Source of the DNA: Setophaga petechia
Lineage: Eukaryota > Chordata > Aves > Passeriformes > Parulidae
Length of the DNA: 64,000 nt
NCBI GenBank assembly: GCA_024362935.1
Contig: JANCRA010000003.1
Span: 5,570,001 to 5,634,000 of the forward strand
Direction of reading: 5' to 3'
Made by a program: the position numbers and the translations under genes. Each line of letters starts with the position of its first letter. Positions within the stretch are counted from its first letter, which is position 1. A model generated the notes under the pieces. It had not been told where the DNA came from. It saw only the letters and a program-made list of their open reading frames with translations, and ran no database searches. This document shows positions 1-37,250 of this stretch, piece after piece.

Positions 1-3000
1 AAGACATTTTCTTGCCAAAAACATTTATTTAGACAGTGTTCAAATTTGTACTGCTTTCAACTACTGAAAAATGCAGCTGCTGGACAAAATTTTTTTTTAC
101 ATTAATGGAAAATATGAAGTGTATGTGCTCCTCTCCGGTTTTATTTTTCTTACCATATCATAGAGCTGATGAGCAAATATTTAATGAACAGTGTCTGCTC
201 CAGAAATCTACAGATACTAATAACACATGAAAGTGTCTTAGAACAACTAATTTCCTGTAAGCATATAAGAGATTGAATGGCAAAATCTTGCAATCATTCT
301 GTAAAACATGCTCATTATCAAAGCTCATTTGTGTTGGGCTAGTGATTTAGGAACAAAAGGATCCAGTTCCCTACCTCCCTGAAGCAGCCTGTATATTCCC
401 ACTTTCCCCATGCCATGGATCCATGTAGCACCGTGTCAGTTGAGCAGGCTCCATGCTTCAGGCAATGCTTCCCCTTTGTCACTGGCAATCTGGATCTGAT
501 AAACAGACAAAGCAAGCACTGACACACTCATTAGTGACCAACAAACCACCAGGTTACAGCCCTGATGGACTGCCACAAACAGGCACTTGTAGAAATGAGA
601 TGGTTGGAGCTGGGTTTCCTTTCTTGCCTGATGCCCAGTTAAAAGGGTAATGTGAGCTCATCCTTTTTGCCAACATCTGACACTTTAAACCAGCTCTCTG
701 ATGGACAGGGCATGTTACTGTACAGGAGGCAAGGCCACTTCCACAGGGAATAATTAGTGGCTAGAGCTTGACCCCAATGTAAAGTATTCTTGTCAGAGCT
801 TAGGGGCAGGAATATATTTTTTTCCTCCATCCCAAACATCAGACACAGCTTTCCAGCTTGGGGTTTTTTTGAAAATGTTTTTTTTTGGTGTGTGGTTTTT
901 TTGGGGATTGTTTGGTATTTTGATTTGGACATTGCCAGCCTGACATGGATTTAAATGACACTACCTAAGATGCTTCAGCTACCAAAGACCATTCTATGTG
1001 AAATTATACATATGTGTATATAACTGATGTAAAGGAAATAAAGAAATACTAATTAATTAGCAGATCAAGTCTCTCACAGGTATCAGGCATTGCCCTGAGT
1101 GGTGTGTGAGGCATTGACCTGCTGTCATTTACTGGAAAGGACACTTACCTGCTGTTTCTGACTTCTTCTAAAACAGGAGAAAGGGAATGGTTCCTATGGA
1201 GGCTTTTGGAAGCTCTAACACACTTGTCTGAAGCCCGGCCAGTTTTAGAGGAGATAATTGTTTATCTGAGCCAGTATTGACCTTTCTCAGTGTTGCTGAT
1301 AAAGAGCTTTATGGAGTTCCCATCAGGTGTTCTGAACCAACTTTTATTGCAAGAGTTTCTGCATCACTTAGAAAATGTATTTTTCCTCATAAAACCATTG
1401 GTCACTCAGGTGAGCTAACTAAAGATGACTAACCACGAGTCCCAGTGGTAAAGGTAGATCCCTGCTCAGTCTGTAAATGGGAAAGGGAGACAAAGTTTGT
1501 GGAATTTGTGAAAAAAGGCCAAACACTGGAAATCTATAGACTGAGAGAAAACACACCTTCATTCACTAATGCTGCTACTTATTTTCTAAAATTTATGAAC
1601 TATTAAACCAGGTTTTGTATGAAGTTTATTCTGCTAAAAAATAAGAGGAATAGAGACCAAGAACTGTTACTTCAAATCTGTTTTAATACATCTTCAAGGA
1701 CAAAATAAACAGGTGTGGATCAAAAATCATTGAAAAATCTGCTTAAGGTGTAAGTATAGATTGCACATTACTATGGAAATGCTTAATTTTCTTTCCTGTT
1801 ATAAAGTGCATTATGCCAGAACTGTAAGACCATATATAGCCAAATACAAAAGCTTCAAAATCCTATCCTGAATGTGTTAGAAAGTGCAAATCTCACTAGG
1901 AAGGCCATATTGTAAGTGTCAGAAAATATCTCAAAAACATCACTGTGCAGGAGTGAATCTGTAACTGCTATTTTTAAAAAAACTGTGATCTTTACCACAA
2001 ATTACAGCTTTTCAGTAAACATTTTCCCTTATTCTTCCATCCAGATATCAAACAGGATGATGCATCAGCCAGTTTTAGCCATTATTATTGAATTTGGCCG
2101 GGGAGAAAGAAGTAGTTAAATTCATCACAGTGATTGTTATTAAATGAAATTCCAAACAATACAAAATAACATACATGGAAAACAGCCAAAATTAAAGGAA
2201 ATTTATGTAAAATGTTCCTATTAAGGACTGTGTCTCTCAGTAGATTAAAGAGCTTTTTCATAAAAGCCTGAACTTATTCACATTTAACTCAATGACAGCA
2301 CATGTAAAATTTAATAGGAGTAGAACTTTTATTTAAAATATCCATGCTATGAAATGAAATGCATGATATTATTTTTATAGTAACAGAGTAAGTAATGGGA
2401 TTATTGCCTGTTACATCATGCTCACTGACAACATCACTGGGTTTTTTGATGAATCCTTGAAAGCAAGGACAAGCCATGTGGATCTAATGGATACTTAATG
2501 GAAAAATGGAAAATAAAAAGATTAGGTGGAAAGTAATCCTGTGAAAATTATGCTATAAAAGCTATTGTCTCCAATATGCCAAATTCTCAGTTTGGATTTG
2601 ATAATTTAATCCAGTTATTCAGCACACCAAGAGGCTCGTTAGTCACTCTGGACTTTGCCTATAAATCAACCAAAGTTTAAATATAGCGGCCACCTCCCAG
2701 CACAAATGCACGGAGGAAGATGGGGCCAAGAAAAGGAACAGCTCTAGATCATTCAGAAGGTAAATGTCACAGGGTCAAGCCATGTGAAAACAAAACTTAA
2801 TTACTGTATCTCCAAGCATCTTTATGCTTAAAGTACCTCATATGAATGAGGCACACTTCACAGTGCCTGTGATAATTAGTACTTACCAAGTACCTTTCAG
2901 AAGTGCTTTGCAACATTAAATAAGGTCAGAAATCTCGTTGGTCTTTCATCAGAACAGCTATAACTATGATGGGGAGAGCTTCCTCCTCAATTCAGATCAA

Positions 3001-4928
3001 GGACTGCAGGGCGTGACCCAGGGAACTCCAAAAGGCAGTGTTGAAGAGGTGAGGATGTATTACTGATTGCAGTTTTACAGATTGCAAAACCAGCAGCAGT
3101 GAGATGAAACAATTTGTCGAATATGGACAAAGAAATTAAAACAGAAGTAAGGTTCACAGCTTTGGGGTCTTTTTTGTTGTTGGGTTTTGTTTTTTTTTTT
3201 TTAAGATAAAAAAGGTATTTGCTTGTGCATTAAGCCTGACTCTATAATGAACTGGGGCATGGAGAGACTGCACCAGAGCTGGATGGTGTAAGAATTCTGC
3301 ATTACAAGCAGCAAAACATCCATAAACAGTTGCATTTAGTCCTTTGCACTGGTACTTTTAAAAGTGTTTTTTGACAGAAATTGCTTTGAACATTATTTGC
3401 TATTTGATAATGAGTGAGGTGAGACAAAGGGGATGAGTATGGCACAACATCCTCCTGACACATTTTCCCTTTTTCCCCATTTCTAATGCCAAATGTCATT
3501 GTTTTGTACCCTTGGAGTTACCATGTCAGAAAAGGGCTGTTTTTACACACTGCATAATGGCACCACTGAGGATGTGATGCCATTTCTACACCCCATGGGA
3601 ATGATACAAAAATATTGTTATAGCTCTCTGAGACATATATAAAAAAGGAACATCTACTTGGAGAATTTTGCAGTTAGGGAATAACTCTCTAGAATGATCT
3701 TGTTCCTCTACAAGAGGTAGGCCTTTTTTGAGAGCTCTTGATGCATAACCATTACAAAGTAGAAGATCCACAAAGAAGTCCAAGTACATTCTTGAAGATT
3801 CTGGGACCTCTCCACAGCTTCTACATGTCCCAACCCTGGCTGCCACGTGTCATCCCCTTCTATAAATAGGCATTACATTTTGCTGAGGAAGGTCAAAATG
3901 TGTGAGGGGTGTAAATACTGCAGCAGTCATCAGTGAGTCATGCATTGATTTATTCTTGGAAACCTATGAGCTGTGGAAGCGAGTGCCTTACAGAGCCACA
4001 AGTCCCAAGTTCCTCAACAGAGTACCACAGTAGAACTTGGGAAACTTCAATCACAGGACTAGCAGGAAGAAATGTCCCAGGTTCATGGAGAAAATGCAGT
4101 GTGCTGTCTCAGCTCCACACTCCTCATGTGTTTTGTACCCTGAGGACTCTCCTCCTTCCACCTTCACTCATTCCTTTTCCTACTGCATAAAAGGGAGGTC
4201 ACACACCTGACAGTCTCCAGCCTGTTAGTACTCAGAATAGTTCAAAGAATTATTAAACAGGTCAGATTTCTCCAGTTTGGCCCCTTCACAGATGTTATCT
4301 CAGTTACTTGAATAGGCTTTGTGATAAATACATTTAACATTTTAGCTGCTCTCCATTCATTTTAGTAGGCTATCAAAAAACATTATATAAAAATTACACA
4401 TAATTTGTTTGCCTTGCTTTGTGCAGTCAAAAATACCCACCTAACTTTGCTGTGTTTTATAAACTGAAAATCTTTATAATTAAACCAATTTCAGTGCATG
4501 GTATCTGTTGTAATACTGCCAACCCAGATACATAGATATTTTAACATATGAAGAAAAAATCCAAACTTCACAATTCTAAAGTTACCCAATAATTACTTCA
4601 AGAGGCTTGATACTGGTTTCAGCAAGGAGAAATACTATGTAGGTGTAAAGTACTTTCAAATAGTAATATGGATCAATTGAAAAAAATTATTTCCCTATTT
4701 TGTTAGGAGTACTTTTTTGACTTTTTTGATGATGGACACCAAGGAGATTTTACACTGAATTTACTGAGAACTTAAATAAAATGTTACAATACAGAATATA
4801 TGTTTTTTTTTCTATTTAATTCCTAGAAGAATTTGTTTGTTTTAAATAGCATTTCCATTTCAAGAGGAAGCAGTAAGGAACTGATGAACGCCAAGTTGTG
4901 CTTCTCATCACTGAAGTTCTTCATTTGT
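1..4928 (-). other. ADSS1 3' UTR and downstream flank
   Basis: AT-rich DNA after the ADSS1 stop codon, with no coding exon that I can support. Minus-strand AATAAA signals (TTTATT on the plus strand) occur at 949-954 within the 3901-4000 block, that is 3949-3954, and again near 24-29. The first is a plausible polyadenylation site about 1 kb past the stop. A T/G-rich simple tract lies at about 858-925. Where the UTR ends cannot be settled from sequence alone. Confidence 0.5.
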
Positions 4929-30109
<25,181 letters not shown>

Positions 30110-30322
30110 GCTGGGTGGGAGGGTGGCTGTGGCCGCAGCAGCCGCCGCCTCACGCTGCCTCGCTCCCCGCCGCCGAGCCCTGCGCGCTACCCGCGCCGCG
30201 CCGCCGCCGCCCGCATTTAAGGGCGCCGCCGCCGCCGCCCGCCCCGCGCCGCGCTGACGGGCGGGGCCGCTGCCCCCGGCCTCGGCCTTGGCCGACTGCC
30301 GGCCGCGCTCGCACGCGCGGTC

Positions 30323-30551
30323 CAGACAGACCGAAACACAGACATACAGACCGATACACAGACATACAGACCGACACACAGATATACACACCGACACACA
30401 GACACACACACCGACACACAGACACACACACCGACGCACAGACATACACACCGACGCACAGACACACACACCGACGCACAGACACACACACCGACGCACT
30501 GACACACACACCGACACACAGACATACACACCGACGCACAGACACACACAC
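30323..30551 (+). repeat. 20-bp minisatellite upstream of ADSS1
   Basis: About eleven and a half copies of a 20-bp unit like GACACACACACCGACGCACA. Variants differ at a few positions (CACAC or TACAC or TACAG; CGACG, CGACA or CGATA). It starts about 210 bp above the ADSS1 start codon, at the outer edge of the CpG island. Looser CA-rich sequence continues to about 31.6 kb. Because 20 is not divisible by 3, all frames cycle through the same 20-residue pattern and stay open; the apparent proteins are artefacts. Confidence 0.95.
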
Positions 30552-33263
30552 GCTCTCATAGCACCTCTCACACTCACAGTCCCCTCACACACACACACCA
30601 CACACTACTCACAGACACAGTCCCCTTACACACGTGCTCACGGAGCACCCCGCACAAGCACGGTCCCCTCACGTTTACGGTTCCCTTGCACATAGGCACA
30701 GCTGACAGAGGCGGTGGAACTGTGAGGAGTGCACAGCCCCAGGGCATGCATGTAATGGGCGCCTCAGAGGGATGCAGGCAGGCCGTTGTCACCCTCAGGG
30801 AGACACATTAGTCTGAGATAAGCCTGTGGTACGGGCGGACAGATGGACAGACATCAGTCTGTGAGGCGCTCTCAGGGATCTGAAGCTGTGTCACTGTCAG
30901 GGGGCTGCATGGCAGAGTCACAGCACACAGGTGGGTTCAAGGCATGTGGCTCTCACAGCGGCCTGAGGCTTGTGGGGTTGTGTCACACGGATGTAGGGAC
31001 ACGTGTTGTACTGAGGTGCATGGCTGTCACTGTGACACTCACAAGTACTGTCACTGCTACTGAGGTGTCAGGGCCTTGGGCACAGGAGCTGTTGTCCCCA
31101 TGGGACGGGCACACACACCGTCCTGCCACGCATGACCCTGTGTCACTGACAGACAGACAGGCACTGCCCCGAGGAGCACAGGCTGCTGTCACTGCAAGAC
31201 GGATGCTGCCCTTGGGACTGTCAGACATGCAGGGAATTGCACACTCAGAGAATCCTGGCATTAGCGCAGGTACTCTCAGAGTACCCTGTGGTACGTGACA
31301 ATCGGAAGGAAAGGACAGGCACACAAGCTGCTCCAGCACACAGGGATCATGAGACACAAACATCCACCCGCTGGCCTGAGAAATGCAGGCAGGCGCACTC
31401 TGAGTTTGACTGACACACACATTAGCCTAAAATACATATGACTGTTGTTACTGCACTGGCACTTACCCTGTTGTCAGGCACATACATAGTCTATTCCATG
31501 GCCTGAGACACTCGAGACTATTTTGGCGAGGCACACATGCACACCCACTCATACGCTCACACACTGACCCAAAAAAAAACCCCACAGGGTCCTCCGTTTG
31601 AGACAGATAAACAAGCGAGGCATGTGGAGCTGTGTCACAAGGACAGATTTAAGCACCCACTTCTCTGTTGTGACAAGCAAACAGACCATGCCTGTCACCT
31701 GTAACCCCTTCCCCAGGCATGATCACAGGCTAGGCTTGGCTTTTTCTGCAGCACATGCCCTGTAGCTCCAGGCATGTTGGCACAGTGTCCTTTATAAAAG
31801 TGAGTTGAAATGTGTAAGGTTAACAGACTAGTCTGAGGCACGTGCGCTGGTGCTAGTGTGAGGGGTATAAGTTCATGTATGTACCATCACACACACGCAC
31901 ACATGCATGGAGGCAAAACAGCAGAACACACCAGGCTGCAGCTTCAGTGCAGGGGGAACTGCACCAGCTGCTGCTTTCATGCTCCTCCTGGCAATTGCGT
32001 GCGTGTGATCTCTACCAAGAGAGCAAGGGACAGAAATTCAGCATTTTCCAGTGACACATTGCCTCTCTTACACTCTGACTCAGATGAGATGCTGTGATAT
32101 AATTTATGAGATTACACAAGCACATAGTTTGTGCAGTGGTCAAAATGCATAAGGGTAGTTCCACAACCTATTACTCTGGCAGAAGGATGAAAAGAAACTA
32201 TTGGAATGCTCTAATGAACTCCTGAGAAATAAAAATATCCAGTGTGTACAGCTCACTTCAAACATAAATATTTGTGCCTTGTATGTGTGCATATAAAATC
32301 CTACCCATTCCTATAGACATATGTGGATGTGTTTATGTATGTGCATGTACAGGTCATAATCCAGACTCCAGCTCCTTGTAGGGATTCATGATGGCAAAAG
32401 GAGGAGACCTTTGCTTTACTTAAATTCTTGCATTTGCAGCGTCTCTTCTAGGAAAAGGAGGTAGAGAAAATTTAACACTCTGTGTGCTCCAGCTGAGTAT
32501 GTAGCAGGAAACAGTGGTGGCAATAAATATGGAAGGTAGGAAGGGAGCTCCTGATGTTTGAGCCTAGTTCTCTGGCTTCTGCAGTCAGTGAAATCATACA
32601 GCACCTCGCTATTCCTACTGAATAAGTTCCAGAGCTGTTCTATTTAGAAACCTCTGCTAATTTCCAGCCTTCTGGCTGGTTTATATCCATATGTTCTATG
32701 CTGATGTTGCCATTTAGTTTAAATACTTCTTCCTTTCCCTTCCCTGTATGTTTATTTATAGACATAATTACACTCAGTCTCCAGTTTTGTTTTGTTCAGC
32801 AGAAAGACAAGATTTTTTTGCTCTTTTCTCAAGGCAGACTCTCAAACTGCTGATCATTCTCACCTGCCAGCCCTGCACCTGTTCTGATTTTTGCTCTTGT
32901 TTCCTGAATATGGGCAGAGAAAATTGTACACTGTGGTCCATGTCAAGTTCCCTGTTACCTTCTACCAGGCAATTAGTTTTCTCTTTTCACATGGAAATAT
33001 CTCACCTAAGATATTCCTGGACCTGCCAAGTTTCACATACGTGGTGAGAGTCAGCTCCTTTCTCACACCTCCGCTGAGTCTTTCTGCCATTCACACTTCA
33101 CATGCACAATTCAGCTGCTTGGCATTTCATGCATATATTCACAACCAGATGCCACATGTGATCTATTGTGGCCCGATGAGACTCCAGCTTGGGTTTTGGA
33201 ATTTTGTATTGTAGAATTTTAACCTTTATTTTTATCTTGAACATTACTTTGGATTGAAGGATG

Positions 33264-33803
33264 TGTGGTGGGCTGACCTTGGCTGGAGCCAGTTGCCCCC
33301 CGAGCTGCTCTATTGCTCCTCTCCTCAGCAGAAGGGGGGCAGAGAAAATAAGATGATAAAACCCCTCATGGGTCAAGGTAAAGGCAGTCTTCTTAAGCAA
33401 AAACAAAGGTCATGTGCACACAAGCAAAGGAAAAACCAAAAAGATGTAATTCTCTACTTCCCATCAGCAAACGGTGTTTGGCCACTTCCTGAGATGCAGG
33501 GCTTCAGCACATTTAGTGGTTGCTCTGGAAGACAAATGGCATAAATAATAAATGGCCCCCTTCCTCCTTTCTCTTTGCTTTACCTGAGTAGACTCTTTGA
33601 TGAGTTTGGGTCAGCTGTCCTGGTTTGGCCCTTCCCACAGCCTTCTTGTGAAGGGGGGAATGTTGCAGAGATGATGATGTGCGAGCACCACTCAGCAGTA
33701 GCCAAAACAATGATGTGTTATCAACACCCTTCCAGCTACCATTGCAAAGCACAGCTCTAGGAGGGCTGCTATGGGAAAAATTAATTCCATCTTAGCCAGA
33801 CCA
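33264..33803 (+). mobile_element. Solo LTR of a songbird endogenous retrovirus
   Basis: It opens TGTGGTGGGCTGACCTTGG and runs through GAGCTGCTCTATTGCTCC, an adenine-rich part, CAGCTGTCCTGGTTTGGCCC and CACTCAGCAGTAGCCAAAAC to ATTCCATCTTAGCCAGACC. I recognise this as an LTR widespread in passerine genomes. It carries small internal deletions and no internal viral genes. The ends are approximate. Confidence 0.75.
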
Positions 33804-36800
33804 AATAGAGGAATTAGTTACTGTGAATTCTTTTAAGGCATTTGATTCCTTCAGTCTAATATGCACCACAACTCCTCGAGCAGAGGCTTTACTCTTTGGG
33901 CTTCCTGCCCTGGTACCAGGCAGTCTAAAGCTGCCCAACATCAGACCACTTAAGCTTGAACTTGTTCCATCTCATGTGGAACACACAGCACTGGCTATTT
34001 TCTCTTCTCAGCCACACAGTGACAGCTTGTGGACCTCATCTAAAAAGTTCTGCACTGATCTGTCATCTCCTTAAACATATGCAGCCAGTCTGGTCCTGCT
34101 AAGCAACAGAAATTATTGTTGAAGACTTCTCTTTAGCTGCCTTTGTAATTGTCCTCAGCCCATACTCTGCACTCCATTGAGTGTCTTAATGAAGTCCATG
34201 TCTACTGCGTTTCATCTGGCTTGATAGTTGTCAAAGGGAGCCAGTGCCAGAGTGATCTGGTTTGGCTTTTGCTTTTCCATTTTGGAGTTTACCCCAGTTT
34301 CATTCACCTCCAGGCTTTATTTTCTTTCAAAATTTCCTCTAAAGCTTCCCTTACCATTCTGGCATGTTTTAGAGGTTTTTTTGCAACTTAATAACAAAAT
34401 AATTTTGTCCATAAAGTAATAAAAACTGTGCCATCTCATTATGGAATAAATATTTTTCAGGCATTGTGTTTATGGTTCTTTTTACAATATGAAAACAGGA
34501 GCCCCAAGGACAGTGAATTGTAGCAGTAGCATCACTTAGTTCCCTCACTGATTCTCCTCTAATTCTCCTCAAAATTGATGACTTGCGAGTCAGTTCCACA
34601 CAGACAGAATACAAAAACTTCCTTTGATTGAAAAATACATATTCCTGGTGGTGTTTCTTTGCAGAAGCTGTTTACAGCTACATTTTGGAGTCAGAGAGGA
34701 TGTTGGTGCTCTATTTATTATTACTTTTACAGCATTTAACTTTGCTATTCTTGCATATTTGTTTTTTTTTTTTTCTCTCTCTCTTTGTGGTACTCTATAC
34801 CTACTAGTATAGAACTCAAACATTTTTCCAGATTAATGTTATTGCTGTTCTTGCATTTGGTTGGGTTTGGTTATGGTCTGGTTTTTTTAAAAGTAAATCA
34901 TCTGATGTGACCATGTGTAAATTGGCCTGCATAAGGATGGACTCCAGTCTTTTTGACAGGAGATGACAGACTTTTCTGCTGTTTGGTCTTTGTGGCCACA
35001 AAGAATACATTTATAACTTTCATATATTTTTTAAAAAGGTACATTCGCTGTCCTTCTGAAATGGCCTAAACTCCAGTTTTATTTTCTTTCTTGTGCCACC
35101 AATGCCAAACCTCCTGTTTCTATAAACTGTTTTACTGGACACTTTGAAAACAAACGAATCAAACAAGGGAACACTTCTCATTATAAAAATTCAAATGGTT
35201 TAACTCAACATAGAAATAATACCAAGCAGGCTAATAGCTTGAAGTGAGACACCAAGTGCTACACTTTTAGCCCCAAGTTAAAAGGAAACTTAAGTCCACT
35301 GAAATCAATGGATTTAAATACATTTTGATGTGTGAGATGGAAAAAACAGACAGATCTCCAAGGTAGATTTTGCTCAGTTAAAGCAAATGTTTGACTTTTA
35401 AATTGACTAAGATATTAGCAGTGAGGTCATGCAGAGTGCCATGAGACTTGTAAGGGCCACAGGAAGGCAGCAGCCTTGTCCCCTGTGAGTCACCTGGTGC
35501 TGGGTACTGATAAAGGAGGGAATGAGCTGGTAGCTCAGTAATCAGAACTGGTCTGTGTTCCTCAGAGCTCCTCCATTAAAACCAACTCATCTGGCAACAC
35601 TTGACCTTTGCAAATTCATAGGAAAAAACATCAAGCATTTGCCTTCTCAGAGAAAAAAATGCAGTGCTTTTTAGTTCTGGGTGACTAATAAGAGCAAAAT
35701 ATGTGCACATGATTAAAGCAGTGCACTTTAGATTTACTTCAGAATAAATTAACCCAAACTATACTGTTTCATTTTAGAACTGCATTTTTACCAAACACCT
35801 GTTTGTTCATATCCCTGATAAAAATAGTAAAATTATGCAAGAGCACATGAAGATCTATACCTGGAGAGTAATAAAGAGCTAATTAATTGGATAAAGTACA
35901 TATCAAATCAGAAAGGCAGTATTTGTGGTTCCACTTTATTTTCTGTTTCCATGAAAGACTTGAAGCATGCAAAAAAGTGTATTTATTGAATGTGCAGGTG
36001 AATGAAGATGAAAACAAAAAGTATCATGCTGGAGAACACAATGACTTTCTGAAAAAGGGTCAGAATGTTAACATGGTTGCAGAAGAAGCCAAATATCTTG
36101 CTGAGATGGAAGAACAGCCTGTAAAATGCAGGCAGGTATCCTTTCACTGTCCTCAGTCTTGTTGAACATCCAGCACTGCACAGTGGAGAAGATGAGATCC
36201 AATTGAAAAAAATCAGGAAGAGGTCCACAAGTGCATGAACACAGGTGTAGAAAATCCTAAGATGCAAATATTAGGAAAGCCCTAGGCTGAAAAGCTCTTA
36301 GTCCAGTAAAAAGGAGACCAAAGGTGACATGATAACAGCCTGCAAATATGTAAATCCTGCTGCAAATTACAAGGGAGTGGTAATGTGTTTTCTCTGTGGT
36401 GTGTAGGATGAAATGAAAAGTGTTTGCATGTTTTATTAGATTAACAAACTAATCTGATAAGAATGGACAGGTGTGTAAAGCTTTAGTAAGTTTGAAACAA
36501 AAGCTGTGAATAAGACCATCTTTGCTCCAACACTACTCATAAGGATCAAATTTGAGCACAGCAGCAGCTTGTCCAGACTTCAGGATTGCTGTTGTCCTTG
36601 GGTACTTTTGAGAAGAATTTAGGCAGAAATGATTGAGCATTAATTGATTTGAGTTAGACCAACTTTGCTAACTCTGTATGTCCCAGAGCTGTAGATATTT
36701 TCTGGAGACTTTGGCCCAAACTCTCAAAAGGTACATTGAGAGGTAGACCTGTTTAGATGCCCAGATCAAACAGTTAAGCAACATTTAAGAAGTTATTTAG

Positions 36801-37094
36801 CTGCCACCTAAACCTGCAATCACTTCCATGTCTATGAGTGTGCTCCCCATTCAGCCATAAGCTCTCACATCAGGTAGCTTTGCTACCAAATCCCTCCCTC
36901 ATTAACATTCAATGTACAAATCAGAGCAAATATCCCACAAAATTGTATTTGGACTGTCACCCCAGATTGCCTGAGGATTTAAGGGTTTCAGGTGGGATGT
37001 GACAGACATTGCTGCTTTAGATCTCTTTTTGCTGACTAGAAATGTGAACATTATTTAGTCTCTGGCATCCTAGACTGAAACCTTTAATAGGTGA

Positions 37095-37250
37095 ATGGTT
37101 TGGGTTGGAAGAACCCTTAGAGATCATCTCATTCCAACCCCTTTGCCATGAGCAGGAACACCTTCTGCCAGACCAGGTTGCTCCATGCCCCATCCTGCCT
37201 GGCCTTGAACACTCCCAGGGACTGGACATCCACAATTTCTTTCTCTCTGT
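37095..37250 (-). mobile_element. CR1 LINE 3'-end fragment
   Basis: Reverse-oriented CR1 tail: GAATGGTTTGGGTTGGAAGA, GAGATCATCTCATTCCAACC, then CTTGAACACTCCCAGGGA. It is 5'-truncated. Confidence 0.88.

Noticed and set aside
30323..30551. CRISPR-like array
   Set aside because: The units are contiguous with no unique spacers, and the genome is avian.
30115..30695. Proteins rich in [10 protein letters not shown] or [10 protein letters not shown]
   Set aside because: They are translations of a 20-bp tandem repeat that is open in every frame.
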